In this document: positions 7,554-16,354 of the stretch, piece by piece
Layout of the letters: every line of letters begins with the position of its first letter
How positions within the stretch are numbered: position 1 is the first letter of the stretch
DNA from: Bacteroidales bacterium
GTDB taxonomy: Bacteria; Bacteroidota; Bacteroidia; Bacteroidales; JAADJA01
Assembly: GCA_030596605.1 (NCBI GenBank)
Contig: JAUVJI010000020.1
Span: 1 to 42,090 of the forward strand
Direction: 5' to 3'
DNA: 42,090 bases
Position numbers and translations under genes: made by a program
Notes under the pieces: model-generated
Told to the model about the DNA's origin: nothing
The model's input: only the letters and a program-made list of their open reading frames with translations
Database searches by the model: none

Positions 7554-7588
7554 GAATGCAGAATATAGAATACTGAATACTGAATTCT
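7554..7588. repeat. Heptanucleotide tandem array, 5 units of GAATACT type
   Basis: Five 7-bp units lie head to tail: GAATGCA, GAATATA, GAATACT, GAATACT, GAATTCT. The array ends 7 bases before the glycosyltransferase ATG, in the divergent promoter region. Changes in copy number would alter promoter or leader spacing without touching the coding sequence. Confidence 0.7.
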
Positions 7589-7595
7589 CATTAAA

Positions 7596-8717
7596 ATGAA
7601 AATTGCAGTAAATACACGTCTCCTCCTCAAAGACAAACTCGAAGGCATCGGGTGGTTTACCTATGAGACTTTTAAACGAATTACTCAGCAACATCCTGAA
7701 CACGAATTTTATTTTTTGTTCGACCGTAAGTTTGATGATTTCTTTATTTTTTCTGATAATATTACCCCCATTGTAATTCCTCCGCAGGCCAGGCACCCGG
7801 CTTTGTTTTATTTGTGGTTCGAGCATTCTATACCCCGTACACTCAAAAAAATAAATGCCGATGTGTTTATTTCACCTGATGGTTATTTATCTCTTGCAAC
7901 AAAGGCCAGGTCGCTGGTAGTTATGCACGATTTGAACTTTGAGCATTACCCGGAAGATGTTCCATTTTTGGTCCGCAAGCATTATCGGTATTATTTCCCA
8001 AAGTATGCTCATAAAGCTGAACGGATAGCAACGGTTTCTGAATTTTCCAGGCAAGATATCGTTAAACAATACAAAGTGAATCCTGAAAAGATTGATGTTG
8101 TTTACAATGGAGCCAATGAAGGATTTGTTCCTCTTTCTGAAGATGAAAAAATTAAAGTCCGGGAAAAATATATGCAGGGCAATCCCTATTTTATTTTTGT
8201 AAGCGCTTTGCACCCGAGAAAAAACCTTGTCAACCTTTTCAAAGCTTTTGATGAATTCAAGGATAAAAAGTCTACCGATGTTAAATTGATGATCGTTGGA
8301 GAAAGAATGTGGTGGACCAACGAAATTAAAGCCGCTTATGAGAATATGAAATATAAGCAAGAAGTTCTTTTCTCTGGCCGGCTTGAATTCAATGAATTGC
8401 AGCGTGTGGTTGCTGCCGCTTTGGCACTGACATATGTTTCATATTTTGAAGGCTTTGGAATCCCAATAGTTGAAGCTTTTTATTCCTGTACGCCTGTAAT
8501 AACTTCCAATGTAACCTCCATGCCTGAAGTTGCCGGTGATGCAGCCCTGCTGGTTGACCCATTTTCGGTTGAATCAATTGCTGATGCTATGACGAAAATT
8601 TATTCTGATGTGGATTTAAGGAAATTAATGATAGAAAAAGGGACTAAGAGAGCTAAAGATTTTTCCTGGCAAAAATCAGCAGATAGGTTGTGGGGATCAA
8701 TTGAAAAAATTCTTTAA
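7596..8717 (+). CDS. Glycosyltransferase family 4-like
   Basis: A 373-residue GT-B glycosyltransferase. The N-terminal half includes MKIAVNTRLLLKDKLEGIGWFTYE, the donor-independent opening typical of WbaZ/mannosyltransferase-like GT4 enzymes. The C-terminal half has FVSALHPRKNL (the start of the donor domain), FSGRLEFNEL, and EGFGIPIVEAFYSCTPVITS (about 284-303), which is the conserved E-x7-E nucleotide-sugar-binding signature, followed by MPEVAGDAALLVDP. It transfers a sugar from a nucleotide donor to a glycan acceptor on the cytoplasmic face of the membrane. It is divergent from the fkbM-flippase operon and its stop overlaps the PAP2 stop by 4 bases tail-to-tail. Linkage and sugar are not predictable. 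Confidence 0.9.
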   Translation: MKIAVNTRLLLKDKLEGIGWFTYETFKRITQQHPEHEFYFLFDRKFDDFFIFSDNITPIVIPPQARHPALFYLWFEHSIPRTLKKINADVFISPDGYLSLATKARSLVVMHDLNFEHYPEDVPFLVRKHYRYYFPKYAHKAERIATVSEFSRQDIVKQYKVNPEKIDVVYNGANEGFVPLSEDEKIKVREKYMQGNPYFIFVSALHPRKNLVNLFKAFDEFKDKKSTDVKLMIVGERMWWTNEIKAAYENMKYKQEVLFSGRLEFNELQRVVAAALALTYVSYFEGFGIPIVEAFYSCTPVITSNVTSMPEVAGDAALLVDPFSVESIADAMTKIYSDVDLRKLMIEKGTKRAKDFSWQKSADRLWGSIEKIL

Positions 8718-9550
8718 TCTAAACGATAAGCAAACCTTATTCCATAACCACCTTTCAAGGCGGTAGGCCCAAGATCCAGTTTATTATTTTTTGTAAAATT
8801 AATCCTGCTTAAAGTAATTCCAATGGCTGTTCCCAGTGCCGCACCTGCAATCACATCCGTTGCCCAGTGTTTACCATCGTGTAACCGGGACAAACCAACT
8901 AATGTTGCTACCGAATAAGAAGTAATACCTACCCAAAGTTTGTCTCTATATCCCTGGGCCAATACTGAAGCCACAGCAAAAGCAGTAGTTGTATGCCCTG
9001 ATGGAAAAGATGTATAATCCATTGTAAAAGGATAAGGTCCCTGCCACATGTATGGATCAGGCGGTTCGTTATCCGATGGCCGGTGGCGGTGAAAAATGTG
9101 TTTGGATAATACCGCTGCTCCCCCACTTAACAGAAATGCTTTTAATCCTGTGAGTGCAACATTCTTGTGGTGGTTGTTTTTACCTGCTGAAAGATAGATA
9201 ATGCCGAGCAAAGGAATTGAATATAGACCAGTTCCCCATGGCTCAAGGACATATTTTGAAACTGTTTCTGTAGTCTCCGATTTGTTGCGTTGAAAGAAGT
9301 CATAGATTTCTTTATCGTAAACATAAGTTACAACTGAAGCCCCGAGAATACCTGCAAAAATTGACCATTCTTTTGCCCTCCATTTAATAGGGGAGACCAC
9401 GATCTTTTTCGTATCATGCCAGTAGGATGCAATGTATTTCTTGTTGAAACTTACTTTCTGTTCGGAAGTATCTTGCTGGCACCAAACGGTGTTGTTAAAT
9501 GATAGTATGATGAAACATATCAGGATTATATTTTTTAAATTTAACTTCAA
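8714..9550 (-). CDS. PAP2 superfamily membrane phosphatase
   Basis: A 278-residue protein with a signal peptide or first helix (NIILICFIILSFNNTVWCQQ) and the three PAP2 motifs: KHIFHRHRP (~155-163), FPSGH (~182), and SRLHDGKHWATD (~223-234), giving the catalytic His residues. PAP2 enzymes dephosphorylate lipid phosphates such as undecaprenyl pyrophosphate or phosphatidate at the periplasmic face. The nearby flippase and glycosyltransferases would fit recycling of the polyprenyl carrier, but that is inference. There is no ATG. The frame opens at a TTG (9550) two codons after an in-frame TGA, and this start sits inside a 7-bp tandem repeat. The stop overlaps the convergent GT4 gene by 4 bases. 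Confidence 0.86.
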   Translation of the reverse strand: MKLNLKNIILICFIILSFNNTVWCQQDTSEQKVSFNKKYIASYWHDTKKIVVSPIKWRAKEWSIFAGILGASVVTYVYDKEIYDFFQRNKSETTETVSKYVLEPWGTGLYSIPLLGIIYLSAGKNNHHKNVALTGLKAFLLSGGAAVLSKHIFHRHRPSDNEPPDPYMWQGPYPFTMDYTSFPSGHTTTAFAVASVLAQGYRDKLWVGITSYSVATLVGLSRLHDGKHWATDVIAGAALGTAIGITLSRINFTKNNKLDLGPTALKGGYGIRFAYRLD

Positions 9551-9570
9551 ACTTCAAACTTCGAACTTTA
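9543..9570. repeat. Heptanucleotide tandem array, 4 units of AACTTCA type
   Basis: The units are AACTTCA, AACTTCA, AACTTCG, AACTTTA. They span the mazG stop codon (TAA on the minus strand, 9570-9568) and the PAP2 TTG start. Seven is not a multiple of three, so slippage by a unit would change the frame and the start context of the PAP2 gene. Confidence 0.65.
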
Positions 9571-10350
9571 CAATTCCTTTTTTTTCGCTTCTTCCCAAAA
9601 AACATCCATTTCATCCAGGGTCATATCTTTAAGCGACCTTCCCATTTCAGTTGCTTTGCTTTCCAGGTGCTGGAATCGGTTAATAAACTTTTTGTTTGTA
9701 CGTTCAAGGGCATCTTCAGGATTCACATTTATGAACCGGGCATAGTTTACCAATGCAAACATTAAGTCGCCAAGTTCGTGCTCCATTTTGTCTTTATCCC
9801 TTCCTTCCTCAACTTCATACTTTAGTTCGTCTAATTCTTCTATCACCTTGTCCCACACCTGTTCAGGTTTTTCCCAATCGAATCCAACACCTTTTGCTTT
9901 TTCCTGTATGCGGTAAGCTTTTACCAGTGGAGGTAGGGCAATAGGAACCCCTGACAAAACAGATGTCCTGCCTTCTTTCAGTTTCAGTTTTTCCCAGTTA
10001 TCTTTAACTGTTCTGGCATCGTTTGCTTTTACATCGCTATATATATGGGGATGACGATAAACTAGTTTTTCATTGATATAAGTGAGTATATCCCCAATAT
10101 CAAACTCTTCTGACTCCGATCCGATTTTAGCATAGAATACCAGGTGCAGCATCAGGTCGCCCAGCTCTTTTTTTATGGAATCAATATCTTTATCCAGGAC
10201 AGCTTCCGATAATTCATAGGTTTCTTCAATAGTTAAGTGCCGAAGGCTCTCAAATGTTTGTTCTTTATCCCACGGACATTGTGCTCTTAATTCATCCATG
10301 ATCTCCAGTAGCTTTTTAAAAGCACTGAGTTTTTCATCCATGCTATTCAT
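9568..10350 (-). CDS. mazG: Nucleoside triphosphate pyrophosphohydrolase MazG
   Basis: A 260-residue protein with two MazG domains, the normal length for the cellular enzyme. It hydrolyses NTPs and dNTPs to the monophosphate plus pyrophosphate and helps clean the nucleotide pool. Domain 1 contains LRAQCPWDKEQTFESLRHLT and the metal-binding EETYELSEA...KKELGDLMLHLVF (ExxE...ExxD). Domain 2 has HELGDLMFALVNYARF and ends LEEMDVFWEEAKKKE-like. Starts at 10350 or three codons later at 10341 are both possible. It is upstream of the PAP2 gene on the same strand, separated by 17 bases. Confidence 0.93.
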   Translation of the reverse strand: MNSMDEKLSAFKKLLEIMDELRAQCPWDKEQTFESLRHLTIEETYELSEAVLDKDIDSIKKELGDLMLHLVFYAKIGSESEEFDIGDILTYINEKLVYRHPHIYSDVKANDARTVKDNWEKLKLKEGRTSVLSGVPIALPPLVKAYRIQEKAKGVGFDWEKPEQVWDKVIEELDELKYEVEEGRDKDKMEHELGDLMFALVNYARFINVNPEDALERTNKKFINRFQHLESKATEMGRSLKDMTLDEMDVFWEEAKKKEL

Positions 10351-10418
10351 TCAGTAAATTTTGTAATTGAAAAACTAAAAGTGTCAAAATTAAGAAAAAA
10401 CAAGGTGGTTAAATTATG

Positions 10419-13325
10419 CTATGATAAATCTAGGTTTTCAATGACTTTTAACAGTTCATTTGACTTAAATGGCTTGCTAATGTAATGATCCATGCCGGCA
10501 TTAAAAAGTCTTTGTTGTTCGCCCTCTTTAGAATGTGCAGTTACAGCAATAATATTTGATCTTTTTTTATTTTTGGTTCTTTCATAATTCCTGATCATTC
10601 GTGTTGCCTGAATGCCATCCATAATGGGCATTTGAATATCCATTAAGATAACATCATATCCATTTTTTTTATAGAGTTCAAGTCCTATTTTTCCGTTTTC
10701 AGCTACATCCGTATTATATCCTTCCTTAACAAGAATGTTCATTGTGAGTTGCTGATTTAAAACATTGTCTTCAACGATGAGTACTTTTAAATTCTTTTTT
10801 TCTGTTTTTTTGCCTGAATCCTTCTTCTCAGAAGATGTTTTATCATCGTTTGGATTGGTTAAACGCGCTGTAAACCAGAAATTTGATCCCTTTCCTACCG
10901 CAGAAGTTATCCCAATTTCACCTTCCATTAATTCAACAAGCTGCTTACAAATGGCCAATCCTAATCCGGTGCCTCCCTGTTTTCGCTGAACAGCAGCATG
11001 TGTCTGAGAAAATGGTTTAAATAATTTATTCTGGCTGTCTTTGGATATACCGATACCGGTGTCAATAACTTCAAATTTCATTAAACACGGGGTTGACTCA
11101 GGTCTGTCACCATTATATTTATTAATATCAACTCCCACTTTTATTGTAATACCACCCTCATCGGTAAATTTAATGGCATTATTGACAAGGTTAATAAGTA
11201 TTTGAGTTATTCTTGAAGGATCACCTATAATTATTTCGGGTATACTTGCGTCAACCTCTGATTTAAGGTAAAGTTTTCTCTGTTTAGTCTTAAGGTTATG
11301 GAGCGAAATAACTTCATCAACCAGTTGCCGGATATTGAATTCAATTGATTCGAGTATAACCTGACGAGCTTCAATTTTTGAGAAATCTAAAATCTCATTG
11401 ATGATATTTAATAAATTATTCCCGGAAGCATTAATAACATCCACATATTCATTTTGTTCTTTCGACAGTTTTGTCTCAGAGAGTACTTCGGTTATACCTA
11501 TTATACTGCTCATGTGATTTCGGATTTCATGGCTCATGCCGGCAAGAAACATGGATTTTGATTGAGTAGCCTCCTCGGCTTTTTCTTTTTCTTTTATCAA
11601 TTCCGTTTCATGGGTTTTTAGTTGGGTTATATCTTTAATCGTTCCAATATGAGCAGGTTTTCCAAGAAAATTGATTATTCCAACACTGATCATTAAATTG
11701 ACTGTTTCCCCTTTTTTGTTAATAATCCTGAATTCATAGGAAGGTGGAATATCTTCTCCTGCAAGTCTTCTTTCATAATTGGAAACGATCATATCCAGGT
11801 CATCAGGGTGAATGACCACTGTGTAATCCATGTCATAAATGTCATCTAATGAATACCCTGAAATTTTAAAGAAGCTATCATTTGCAAAACGGAATTTTTT
11901 ATCCTGTAATACAAAAATTCCATCCTGAATATTATTGATAAGGGATACATGCTTTTCTTCGCTTTCCTTTAATTCTGAAAGCGCCTTTTCTAAAAGGATT
12001 TTTTGTTCAGTAATTTTTGTGTTTTTTTCTTTTTGGATTTTTGTTGCAGTTTTATTTGCTTTTGATCGGGAGTAAAACACAAAAACCAGGGCGAGGATCA
12101 ACAAACTCAAACTGGTAACAATATAAATAATATATCTTTGGGTTTTAATTTGCAGGTTCTTTAGTTTGTTTTCTTTTGTGATGATTTGAAGTTGCTGGTC
12201 TTTATTTCTGAATGCATATTTAACTTCAACTTCAGCTATTTGCCTGCTGCTTTCCTCATTGTAGATCGAATCTTTAATATCTGTTGCTAACGTATGAAAC
12301 TCATAAGCTTTTTTGAAATTTCGTTTTTCATTATAGTAGTCTGAAACATCGTAATATATATCCATTAACAATCTGTTGGCCGAAATCTTTTCAGCAATTT
12401 TGCCAGCCTCGTAAAAGTATGAAATGGCTTTTTCATTATCCCCCATCATCAAATAAACACCCCCGATATTTCTAATTGTATTTGCTTCGGACCACAAATC
12501 TTCCTGCCCGATTTCCAGTTTTAAAGCTGAATTATAATATTCAAGGGCTTTTGAATATTCCTTCATATTGAAATAAACGGTTCCGAGATTATTCATGGAT
12601 GCCGACTGTATATCCGGATTACCATAATCAATACTTAACTGGTATGCTCTTTCATAATAGTAAAGGGCGCTATCGAGCTGGTTTAGTTCAGAAAAAGTGC
12701 TGCCCATATTATTGTATGTATCCAGTATTCCTTCCTTATTATTCTTTTCTTGATATATATTTAAGCACTTATTATAGAGGAGAAGCGCTTTGTGAAAATT
12801 ACCAAGATAATAATAAATATTACCCAGATTTAATGAGGTATTGGCTATTCCGATGTAATTGTTTTCCTGTTCTTCAATTTCAAGAGATCGCATGTAATAC
12901 TCAATGGCCATGTCATAATCACCCAAAACATTGTATATAAGCCCGATATTATTACATGCTTTAGCAATACCGCTAAGGTAATTACTGTTTTCGCTTAATT
13001 CGAGGGATTTAATATAGTATTCCAGAGCCAGTTTATATTGTTCCAGAAAATAATATCCATTAGCCATGCGATTCAAGGCCCTGGCCTTTTTTATTTCATC
13101 CGCATTTTCATATCCAAAATCAAATGCTTCTTTTGCAAAGTCAACACTTTTTAATGGATCGAAATACCAGTACTCTTTTGATATATTAAGCAATAGTTCA
13201 AACTTTTCATCACCTTCTACATAGTTAAGTTTTAGCTCAAGACTGTCAACTTGCGAAAAAGCACCTAGCCTACTTACTAAAAAGATGAGTAATAAAATAA
13301 TATTTATCAGTCGTTTATATTGCAT
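10419..13325 (-). CDS. TPR-PAS hybrid histidine kinase with receiver
   Basis: This 968-residue two-component sensor has the following layout: signal peptide (MQYKRLINIILLLIFLVSRLGAFSQ); about eight TPR repeats (to ~370) facing the periplasm; one membrane helix (YIIYIVTSLSLLILALVFVF, ~398-420); a coiled coil; a PAS domain (~457-565); HisKA with SHEIRNHM at ~598; HATPase with NLVNNAIKFT, DTGIGIS and GGTGLGLAI; and a receiver domain (~845-966) whose acceptor Asp is in LMDIQMPIMDG (~893). The H-box has His where Pro is normal (HEIRNP). The start at 13325 is an ATG with a TAAATTTG element 15 bases upstream; a longer TTG-initiated frame would begin upstream of the transcript. It is hybrid, so output goes through the receiver or a phosphorelay partner not in this window. 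Confidence 0.92.
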   Translation of the reverse strand: MQYKRLINIILLLIFLVSRLGAFSQVDSLELKLNYVEGDEKFELLLNISKEYWYFDPLKSVDFAKEAFDFGYENADEIKKARALNRMANGYYFLEQYKLALEYYIKSLELSENSNYLSGIAKACNNIGLIYNVLGDYDMAIEYYMRSLEIEEQENNYIGIANTSLNLGNIYYYLGNFHKALLLYNKCLNIYQEKNNKEGILDTYNNMGSTFSELNQLDSALYYYERAYQLSIDYGNPDIQSASMNNLGTVYFNMKEYSKALEYYNSALKLEIGQEDLWSEANTIRNIGGVYLMMGDNEKAISYFYEAGKIAEKISANRLLMDIYYDVSDYYNEKRNFKKAYEFHTLATDIKDSIYNEESSRQIAEVEVKYAFRNKDQQLQIITKENKLKNLQIKTQRYIIYIVTSLSLLILALVFVFYSRSKANKTATKIQKEKNTKITEQKILLEKALSELKESEEKHVSLINNIQDGIFVLQDKKFRFANDSFFKISGYSLDDIYDMDYTVVIHPDDLDMIVSNYERRLAGEDIPPSYEFRIINKKGETVNLMISVGIINFLGKPAHIGTIKDITQLKTHETELIKEKEKAEEATQSKSMFLAGMSHEIRNHMSSIIGITEVLSETKLSKEQNEYVDVINASGNNLLNIINEILDFSKIEARQVILESIEFNIRQLVDEVISLHNLKTKQRKLYLKSEVDASIPEIIIGDPSRITQILINLVNNAIKFTDEGGITIKVGVDINKYNGDRPESTPCLMKFEVIDTGIGISKDSQNKLFKPFSQTHAAVQRKQGGTGLGLAICKQLVELMEGEIGITSAVGKGSNFWFTARLTNPNDDKTSSEKKDSGKKTEKKNLKVLIVEDNVLNQQLTMNILVKEGYNTDVAENGKIGLELYKKNGYDVILMDIQMPIMDGIQATRMIRNYERTKNKKRSNIIAVTAHSKEGEQQRLFNAGMDHYISKPFKSNELLKVIENLDLS

Positions 13326-13339
13326 TTGTTTTGATCTAA

Positions 13340-13347
13340 CAAATTTA
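13340..13347 (-). promoter_or_regulatory. Candidate -7 element for the hybrid kinase
   Basis: The minus strand reads TAAATTTG, matching TAnnTTTG, 15 bases before the ATG at 13325. It supports the shorter start. No clear -33 motif was seen at the usual distance. Confidence 0.42.
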
Positions 13348-13429
13348 GTCAATTATAGTTTAATCTCTGGTTTATATTATTAAAAACAGTCATAATAAAT
13401 TATTAATTATTTTAAAAGGAAGAAATGAC

Positions 13430-14176
13430 TTAGAATAAAAATCTTTTAATTTCTTTTTTGAAAATTTCCCTTTTTAATTTACCTGGGAAAATTGGAATAA
13501 TTTCTCCGTTTTTATCACTGGTGATAAGGTTCCGGATCTTCTGGTATACAGTCTTGTGAGAAATTAAAGTATTTGGATTTATTTGGGGATTTTTAGCTAA
13601 ATATTCTTCCGTGGCTATCCTTCCCGGACAAACATTATTGATGGTAATATCAATGCCCTTTTTCTTTTTTAGGATGGCCAGTTCTTTTTTAAATGATTCT
13701 GTAAATAAATTTAATCCTGTTTTTGTTGGAGTGTATGTACAGCCGGTTTCAAAACCTCGGAATGAAGAGCTTGATGAAATGTTGATGATTTTTCCATTTC
13801 CTCTTTCCTTAAAATACGGATAACAATTTTTTACAATTAAAATTGATGCAACCAGGTTTACTGAAATGGTCTTTAATACTTCCTCATCAGTGTATTCATC
13901 AAAAAACCTGAAATCGAGAATTCCTGCATTATTTACAATGATTTCAATGTTGGGATGGTCGGTGAACAATTTTTTTACAAATTCACCAATATCTTTATTA
14001 TTAGATAAATCGTACTGATAATAGCTTGTTAGATTGTCTAATGCTTCCTGAGAGACTTCTTCCTTTTTGTATAAATCAGTTCCAATAACATCAAAGTTGT
14101 CTTTGTGAAATTCCCGGGCAAGTAATTTTCCCAATCCCTTTGTAGCACCGGTAAGCAGAATTTTTTTGTTTTTCAT
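13430..14176 (-). CDS. Short-chain dehydrogenase/reductase (classical SDR)
   Basis: A 248-residue classical SDR. The NAD(P) motif is TGATKGLG (9-16), then NNAG (~83-86), the catalytic Ser in NISSSSSFRG, and YTPTK (~149-153) as the YxxxK pair. It is the last gene of the sugar operon, 22 bases after GT2, so it probably reduces a keto-sugar or precursor, although classical SDRs are versatile. The C-terminus is basic (KLKREIFKKEIKRFLF), which may aid membrane association. The specific substrate is unknown. Confidence 0.85.
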   Translation of the reverse strand: MKNKKILLTGATKGLGKLLAREFHKDNFDVIGTDLYKKEEVSQEALDNLTSYYQYDLSNNKDIGEFVKKLFTDHPNIEIIVNNAGILDFRFFDEYTDEEVLKTISVNLVASILIVKNCYPYFKERGNGKIINISSSSSFRGFETGCTYTPTKTGLNLFTESFKKELAILKKKKGIDITINNVCPGRIATEEYLAKNPQINPNTLISHKTVYQKIRNLITSDKNGEIIPIFPGKLKREIFKKEIKRFLF

Positions 14177-14198
14177 AGAAGATATTTTGGTGTTATTA

Positions 14199-15149
14199 TT
14201 ATGACAATTTTTTGAATTGGCGGGAAATATAGTTTCTTGACAATATCGCAGAAAGGTATTCGGAGGCAGTGATTTTTTTCTTCAAGTATTTTTTGTGCCA
14301 GTTGATACACCCTTTATTGTTTTTGATTTTATTTTTGAAAAGGAAATATGCATAATCCAATCTTATCTTTTTATATAATTTTTTAAGGGAAGGGTCCAAA
14401 TGATAAAATTTTTCTAATTCCATCTCCTTTAAATAATAACCCGTTCTAAACCTATTGCTTATTAGGTTTGTGTAAGTTTCGTTATGCCGGCGAGTGTAGC
14501 TTAAAATATCATATACGAATCCAAGGTTTGAAATAGCAAGAATGTCATAGGCTAAGATTGTATCAATATGGTAAGTATTTGGTTGAAATATTTCAGGATA
14601 ATAGTTTAATTTTTTCAGTGTTTCATTCCTGTATAACAGTGTATTAATCGAACCAGTTATATCGAGAGTGTTTTGAAGTTGTCTGACTAATATTTTTTTA
14701 CCATCAAAATAATTACCATCAAAATAATCCAATCCGTCACATCTTACCCTTTGCCCATCTATTCTGTAAGAAGAACAAAAACCAACACTCGGATCCGCTT
14801 CTAAAATGGGAATCATCTTCTCTATAAATGCTGGGAAAAGCCAATCATCAGCGCAGACAATTTTAAAGTATTTAGCCTCTTTTGAAGACTTTTCGTAAGA
14901 GATATTCCAATTGGTGGTTTGATCAACGAAATCCTCATTTACGATTAATTTGAATCTTTTATCGCGATCTGCAAATTCCTGGGCTATGCTGTTTGTATCA
15001 TCTTTGCTCTGGTTGTCAATGATAACACATTCCCAATTTTCATATGTTTGGCTTAAAATACTATCTAAACATTCTTTCAGATACGGTCCGCCGTTATAAA
15101 CCGGAACGCCAATAGCAACAAGCGGTTTAGTTGAGTTAGAATCAGCCAT
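14199..15149 (-). CDS. Glycosyltransferase family 2
   Basis: A 316-residue GT-A enzyme. The N-terminus VAIGVPVYNGGPYLKECLDS, followed by ILSQTYENWECVIIDNQS, is the GT2 opening. VCADDW near residue 100 holds the DxD metal/nucleotide-sugar motif. An arginine-rich region follows (YTRRHNETY). It probably transfers the sugar made by the operon to the growing glycan on the cytoplasmic side. Short gaps on each side (22 bases) show operon membership. No clear membrane helix is present. Confidence 0.9.
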   Translation of the reverse strand: MADSNSTKPLVAIGVPVYNGGPYLKECLDSILSQTYENWECVIIDNQSKDDTNSIAQEFADRDKRFKLIVNEDFVDQTTNWNISYEKSSKEAKYFKIVCADDWLFPAFIEKMIPILEADPSVGFCSSYRIDGQRVRCDGLDYFDGNYFDGKKILVRQLQNTLDITGSINTLLYRNETLKKLNYYPEIFQPNTYHIDTILAYDILAISNLGFVYDILSYTRRHNETYTNLISNRFRTGYYLKEMELEKFYHLDPSLKKLYKKIRLDYAYFLFKNKIKNNKGCINWHKKYLKKKITASEYLSAILSRNYISRQFKKLS

Positions 15150-15171
15150 ATATCAAATAATTATTTGCTTA

Positions 15172-16344
15172 TTATAAACATAACAATTCCGGATCTACAC
15201 CCATATCATGTAACATCTTCCCAATTTCATCCTTATAAACGCCATTCATTATTATTACAACATCCGGTTTGAAATCAGCTAAGAATTCCGGTGATTTGTA
15301 TTGAATCCCAATTCCAGGTATGTAGTTTCCCGTCATGTGGGGATTAATGTCAACAACATGCTCAATTACACCAATGTCGTTAAAATTAGTCAAAAATCCA
15401 ACTGACTTAGAACCTCCTCCCCAAATTACAACTTTTTTCTTTTCCGATTTGTATTGGATAAGTTTGTCTCTCCAGTCACCCAATTGATGTGTGATTTTCT
15501 CAGTGAATATTTTGGTCAATTCTTTTAGCTCATCAACTGATTCTTCAAGCGGGTGAATTTTTTCAGAAATTTCATCTACCGGTTTCGCCTCAATAAAAAG
15601 ATATTGATCATCATATTCGATGTACATGTCCAAAACTTCGAATTTATTTTGTCTGAATAACCTGGCCAATGATCCGGAACTAAGGTATGTGCTATGTTCG
15701 TAAAAGATATCCCAAAAAGCCTGTATTTTTAAAATTCTAACAATGCTTGGAATTTCCATGAAAACAATAACATTGCTATTACCTTGAACAGAATCCCTGA
15801 TCGTTTTCAAAAAATTGCCAGTATCATGAATGTGCTCAAGTGTGTGCCGACAACAAATACAGTCAGCTTTCAGATCCCCATGTTTTTTTGAATAAAACTC
15901 CTTGATAAATCTTACTTTTTCGCTCTGTTTTGTTCTGCCGGGAACCCATGCCGGATCTATCCCGATCCCATTGTTGTTTCCAAGTTCAGATATGAGTGAA
16001 ATGAAATCTCCTTTTCCGCAGCCAATTTCAATGATATCCTTATTATATAAATCGTATCTGTCAATAAACTTTTGTGAAATACCTGTGAGAAATTTTACAA
16101 ATGTTGGTGAAAACCCTTGCTGGTCTTCATATCCTTTGGTATAATAGTCAATTGATGTGTCAAATGAAGAATTGAAAATAAAACCACAATTATCACAAAA
16201 AGCCAGGGGTATGTCTTTTTTTTCGACACTCATGGCTTCCTCATAACTTTGTACGGTTACAAGACTGTGGACGGGGGCGTTTTTTATGGTGTAAAAACCC
16301 TCAACTTTATTTGAAAAGCAGTTAGGACAAGTTGTATGCTTCAT
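15172..16344 (-). CDS. C-methyltransferase-like protein for a nucleotide sugar
   Basis: 390 residues with the three-part layout of sugar C-methyltransferases such as TylC3 and NovU. A zinc-binding N-terminal region has CPNC (Cys6, Cys9) and CDNCG (Cys50, Cys53). A SAM-binding fold has IIEIGCGKGDF (~104-114), then RHTLEHIHD. The C-terminal domain has VVIWGGGSKSVGFL (~303), the nucleotide-like fold of this family. It would methylate a ring carbon of a keto-sugar to give a branched sugar. Placement 10 bases after the RfbC-like epimerase supports that role. That it acts on a CDP-linked sugar is inferred from rfbF in the same operon. Confidence 0.86.
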   Translation of the reverse strand: MKHTTCPNCFSNKVEGFYTIKNAPVHSLVTVQSYEEAMSVEKKDIPLAFCDNCGFIFNSSFDTSIDYYTKGYEDQQGFSPTFVKFLTGISQKFIDRYDLYNKDIIEIGCGKGDFISLISELGNNNGIGIDPAWVPGRTKQSEKVRFIKEFYSKKHGDLKADCICCRHTLEHIHDTGNFLKTIRDSVQGNSNVIVFMEIPSIVRILKIQAFWDIFYEHSTYLSSGSLARLFRQNKFEVLDMYIEYDDQYLFIEAKPVDEISEKIHPLEESVDELKELTKIFTEKITHQLGDWRDKLIQYKSEKKKVVIWGGGSKSVGFLTNFNDIGVIEHVVDINPHMTGNYIPGIGIQYKSPEFLADFKPDVVIIMNGVYKDEIGKMLHDMGVDPELLCL

Positions 16345-16354
16345 ATCAAAAATC

